From Clostridiales bacterium (GTDB lineage: Bacteria; Bacillota; Clostridia; Oscillospirales; Oscillospiraceae), in assembly GCA_012728025.1 (NCBI GenBank), contig JAAYFX010000243.1:1-8087 (forward strand): a stretch of 8,087 bases of DNA. Reading direction: 5' to 3'. A program made the translations under genes and the position numbers. The notes under the pieces are model-generated. The model saw only the letters and a list, made by a program, of their open reading frames with translations, had not been told where the DNA came from and did not search any database. Of the stretch, positions 5,996 through 8,087 are shown piece after piece. How positions within the stretch are numbered: the first letter of the stretch is position 1; each line of letters opens with the position of its first letter.

Positions 5996-7890
5996 TTGAT
6001 GGATTTATAAAAGTTGGCTCGGGCACTGCCGCAATTAGGGTGGCAGACTGTGAGTATAACAAAAATTCTGCCCTAACCCTAATAAAGCAGGCGGCGGCAA
6101 GACAGATAAAGCTTCTGGCCTTGCCGGAGCTTTGTTTAACAGGTTATAGCTGCAGAGATTTATTTTTACAAGATACCCTTCTCTCTGCTGCCGAGGCGGC
6201 CTTAAGTTCCCTTTTGGCTCACACCTCGGAGCTTGACCTTATGTTTGCTGTGGGTCTGCCTGTAAAACGCTGGGGGAAGCTTTATAACTGTGCCGCTGTT
6301 TGCTGCCATGGAGACATCTTGGGTCTTGTTCCAAAAACCATCATTCCAAACTACGGCGAGCTTTGCGAAGGCCGCTACTTTAGCCAAGGGGAAGCTTCCG
6401 TTCAGGCTCTTACCTTTGCAGGACGGGAAACATTTATGGGAACTGACCTTGTTTTCCCCTGCGATAGCGTGGAGGGCCTAAGTGTCGGCGTTGAAATAGG
6501 CGAGGACCTTTGTTCCCACTGTCCACCTTCCCAAAAGCTCTCCACCTATGGGGCAACGCTTATTATGAACCTTTCCGCCGACAGTGAGGGGGCAGCTAAG
6601 GCCGCTTACCGTGAAAGTCTTGTTAAAAGTCAGTCGGCAAGGCTTATCTGCGCTTATATCTATGCCGGCGCCGGTGAGGGCGAATCCACCACTGACATGG
6701 TTTTTTCCGGCCACAGGCTAATAGCCGAAAACGGCCTTTTGCTGCAAAGCAAGCGCTTTAGCACAGGGCTTTGCGAGACGGAGCTTGATATTTCCCGCCT
6801 TTCCTATGAGCGCCGGCGAATGAGCAGTTTTCCCTCTGCTTATAATGATTACGCTCATCTTCGCCGCTTTAGCCTCAGTCTTGAAAAAACAGCGCTAAGC
6901 CGCAAATTTTCTCCCCTGCCCTTTGTTCCCGAGGACCCTGCCGAGAGAAAAACACGTTGTGAGGAAGTTTTGCAAATTGCGGCTTTGGGGCTTAAAAATC
7001 GCATTGAGCACACAGGCTGCAAAAGCCTTGTCCTTGGTGTTTCCGGCGGACTGGACAGCACCCTTGCAGCTCTTATCTGCGCCCGAGCCATGGACACACT
7101 TTCCATGTCGAGGGAGAGCCTTATCGCCGTTACCATGCCCTGCTTTGGCACAACAGAGCGAACCTTGGAAAACTCAAAAGAACTGGCGGAAAAGCTTTCT
7201 GCCAGCTTGCGCATTATTGACATAAGCACCTCTGTACGCAGGCATTTTTCAGACATCGGTCACAGTGAGGATGTTAAAAACTCTGTCTATGAAAATGCTC
7301 AGGCCAGAGAACGCACTCAAGTGCTCATGGATATAGCCAACGGCACAGATGGCCTTGTTGTGGGAACTGGGGATATGTCCGAGCTGGCTCTCGGCTGGGC
7401 AACCTATAACGGCGACCATATGTCCATGTACGCTGTTAACAGTGGCATCCCAAAAACTTTGGTTCGTCATTTGGTGGAGTATATACTTGAGGAAAGCTCT
7501 GACAGTGGGCTTAAAGAGCTTTTATCCGACATACTGGATACCCCTGTGTCTCCGGAGCTTTTGCCTGCCGAGGACGGGGAGATTTCCCAGAAAACCGAGG
7601 AGCTTGTTGGCCCTTATGAGCTACATGATTTCTTCCTTTATTACTTCTTACGTTGGGGCTATCGCCCAAAGAAGATATTGCGCCTTGCACAAAATGCCTT
7701 CGAGGGAGTATATGATGAAGAGACCATAGTTTATTGGCTTAAGGTTTTTTTAAGGCGCTTTTTCAGCCAGCAGTTTAAAAGAAGCTGCCTGCCCGACGGG
7801 CCAAAAGTGGGAAGCGTTTCCCTAAGTCCCAGAGCCGGCTTGCAAATGCCCTCGGATGCCATGCCGGAGCTTTGGCTGGGCAGGCTTTAA
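5992..7890 (+). CDS. nadE: NAD+ synthase, glutamine-dependent type, with glutaminase nucleophile replaced
   Basis: A protein of 632 residues with an N-terminal nitrilase-like glutaminase domain (about 1-280) and a C-terminal ATP-pyrophosphatase NAD synthetase domain (about 320-632). The known reaction amidates nicotinic acid adenine dinucleotide to NAD+ with ATP, the last step of NAD+ synthesis. The synthetase domain looks intact: SGGLDST (351-357), TMPCFGTTERT (381-391), ENAQARERTQVLMDIAN (434-450), and VVGTGDMSELALGWATYNGD (456-475). In the glutaminase domain Glu46 (LPELCLTGY) and Lys115 (PKTIIPNYGE) are present, but the usual EICEDLW reads EIGEDLC, putting Gly170 at the catalytic Cys position. 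Spacings Glu-Lys (69) and Lys-170 (55) equal those of M. tuberculosis NadE Glu52-Lys121-Cys176. The start at 5992 has GGAGG 9 nt upstream and matches the family N-terminus (DGFIKV...IRVADCEYN). An earlier in-frame ATG (5866) is rejected. Confidence 0.95.
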   Translation: MIDGFIKVGSGTAAIRVADCEYNKNSALTLIKQAAARQIKLLALPELCLTGYSCRDLFLQDTLLSAAEAALSSLLAHTSELDLMFAVGLPVKRWGKLYNCAAVCCHGDILGLVPKTIIPNYGELCEGRYFSQGEASVQALTFAGRETFMGTDLVFPCDSVEGLSVGVEIGEDLCSHCPPSQKLSTYGATLIMNLSADSEGAAKAAYRESLVKSQSARLICAYIYAGAGEGESTTDMVFSGHRLIAENGLLLQSKRFSTGLCETELDISRLSYERRRMSSFPSAYNDYAHLRRFSLSLEKTALSRKFSPLPFVPEDPAERKTRCEEVLQIAALGLKNRIEHTGCKSLVLGVSGGLDSTLAALICARAMDTLSMSRESLIAVTMPCFGTTERTLENSKELAEKLSASLRIIDISTSVRRHFSDIGHSEDVKNSVYENAQARERTQVLMDIANGTDGLVVGTGDMSELALGWATYNGDHMSMYAVNSGIPKTLVRHLVEYILEESSDSGLKELLSDILDTPVSPELLPAEDGEISQKTEELVGPYELHDFFLYYFLRWGYRPKKILRLAQNAFEGVYDEETIVYWLKVFLRRFFSQQFKRSCLPDGPKVGSVSLSPRAGLQMPSDAMPELWLGRL

Positions 7891-7999
7891 AAATTCCTGA
7901 GCCTCTTATAAAACCTGCGTCGGTCTGACTGAAAGGAAGTCCCCGCAAGTCTTGCTGACTGCACCTGCCTTTTTGCTTGACCTGTGCTGTATCACTTTA
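7891..7999. other. Gene-free spacer after nadE
   Basis: 109 bp with no reading frame, tRNA-like fold or clear promoter that I can see. It contains a small self-complementary stretch GCAAGTCTTGC and a T-run (TTTTT near 7972), but no well-formed terminator before the palindrome. Confidence 0.5.
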
Positions 8000-8087
8000 T
8001 CTTTAAAATTCTCTTAGCATGAAAACAGGGCTGCGGTAAGATTAATCTTACCGCAGCCCTGTTTTCATGCTAAGAGAATTTTAAAGA
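8000..8087. repeat. 88-bp perfect palindrome at the window's right edge
   Basis: Bases 8000-8043 are the exact reverse complement of 8044-8087, with no spacer and no mismatch, and the last base of the palindrome is the last base of the window. The outer arms (TCTTTAAAATTCTCTTAGCATG) continue the symmetry well beyond what a terminator needs. Either this is a genuine long palindrome that broke the assembly graph, or it is a fold-back assembly or amplification artefact in which one arm was copied. Confidence 0.9.
8022..8065. terminator. Bidirectional terminator core within the palindrome
   Basis: AAAA (8022-8025), a GC-rich stem containing CAGGGCTGCGGTAAG, a possible TTAA turn at the centre, the mirrored stem, and TTTT (8062-8065) form an A-stem-T layout typical of intrinsic terminators working in both directions. 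It lies about 130 nt after nadE and would end that operon. Confidence is limited because the right arm may be an artefact of the window edge. Confidence 0.6.

Noticed and set aside
6499..6501. Frameshift or misalignment as the cause of the missing NadE cysteine
   Set aside because: The flanking residues (VE-I before, ED-L after) are in register and spacing to Glu46 and Lys115 equals the characterised enzyme, so only a substitution or a single-base read error can explain it.

Overview
The window looks like a piece of an anaerobic Bacillota genome, most likely class Clostridia. The grounds are the gene families present (UPF0237 ACT protein beside a UPF0210/PFL-family protein, a DUF896/YnzC protein, a single-chain class II glycyl-tRNA synthetase, a two-domain NAD+ synthase), strong purine-rich Shine-Dalgarno sites before almost every gene, and sigma-A-type promoters. 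Genus cannot be told from the sequence alone. The right edge coincides exactly with the end of an 88-bp perfect palindrome, so it may be a contig end.

Left block (1-1422): the C-terminal tail of a zinc-ribbon protein (+) converges on a threonine-aldolase-type PLP enzyme (-), with a shared bidirectional terminator between them. The aldolase has a textbook promoter (TTGACA-17-TATAAT) on the minus strand. A 315-bp divergent intergenic region follows, holding this promoter and one for the rightward operon.

Middle block (1565-4174): a tight rightward operon from an extended -10 promoter: YfbR-like HD 5'-deoxynucleotidase, ACT-domain protein, PFL-like UPF0210 protein and YnzC-like DUF896 protein, closed by a small GC-rich hairpin. 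The ACT/UPF0210 neighbours are a recurring pair of unknown function.

A 129-bp MITE-like element with 14-bp terminal inverted repeats and TA target duplication sits directly after that hairpin, in the short gap before the glycyl-tRNA synthetase gene. A good -10 box lies just outside the element and the only plausible -35 lies inside it, so the insertion may have built or rebuilt the synthetase promoter.

Right block (4289-8087): glycyl-tRNA synthetase, then a 37-codon single-pass membrane microprotein whose stop overlaps the start of nadE (ATGA), then nadE itself. The NadE glutaminase domain keeps its Glu and Lys but has Gly where the catalytic Cys belongs, while the ATP-pyrophosphatase synthetase domain is intact. 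This is the most interesting observation: it predicts an ammonia-dependent, or differently fed, NAD+ synthase made from a glutamine-dependent scaffold and co-translated with an undescribed small membrane protein. The window ends in the 88-bp palindrome, whose core resembles a bidirectional terminator.
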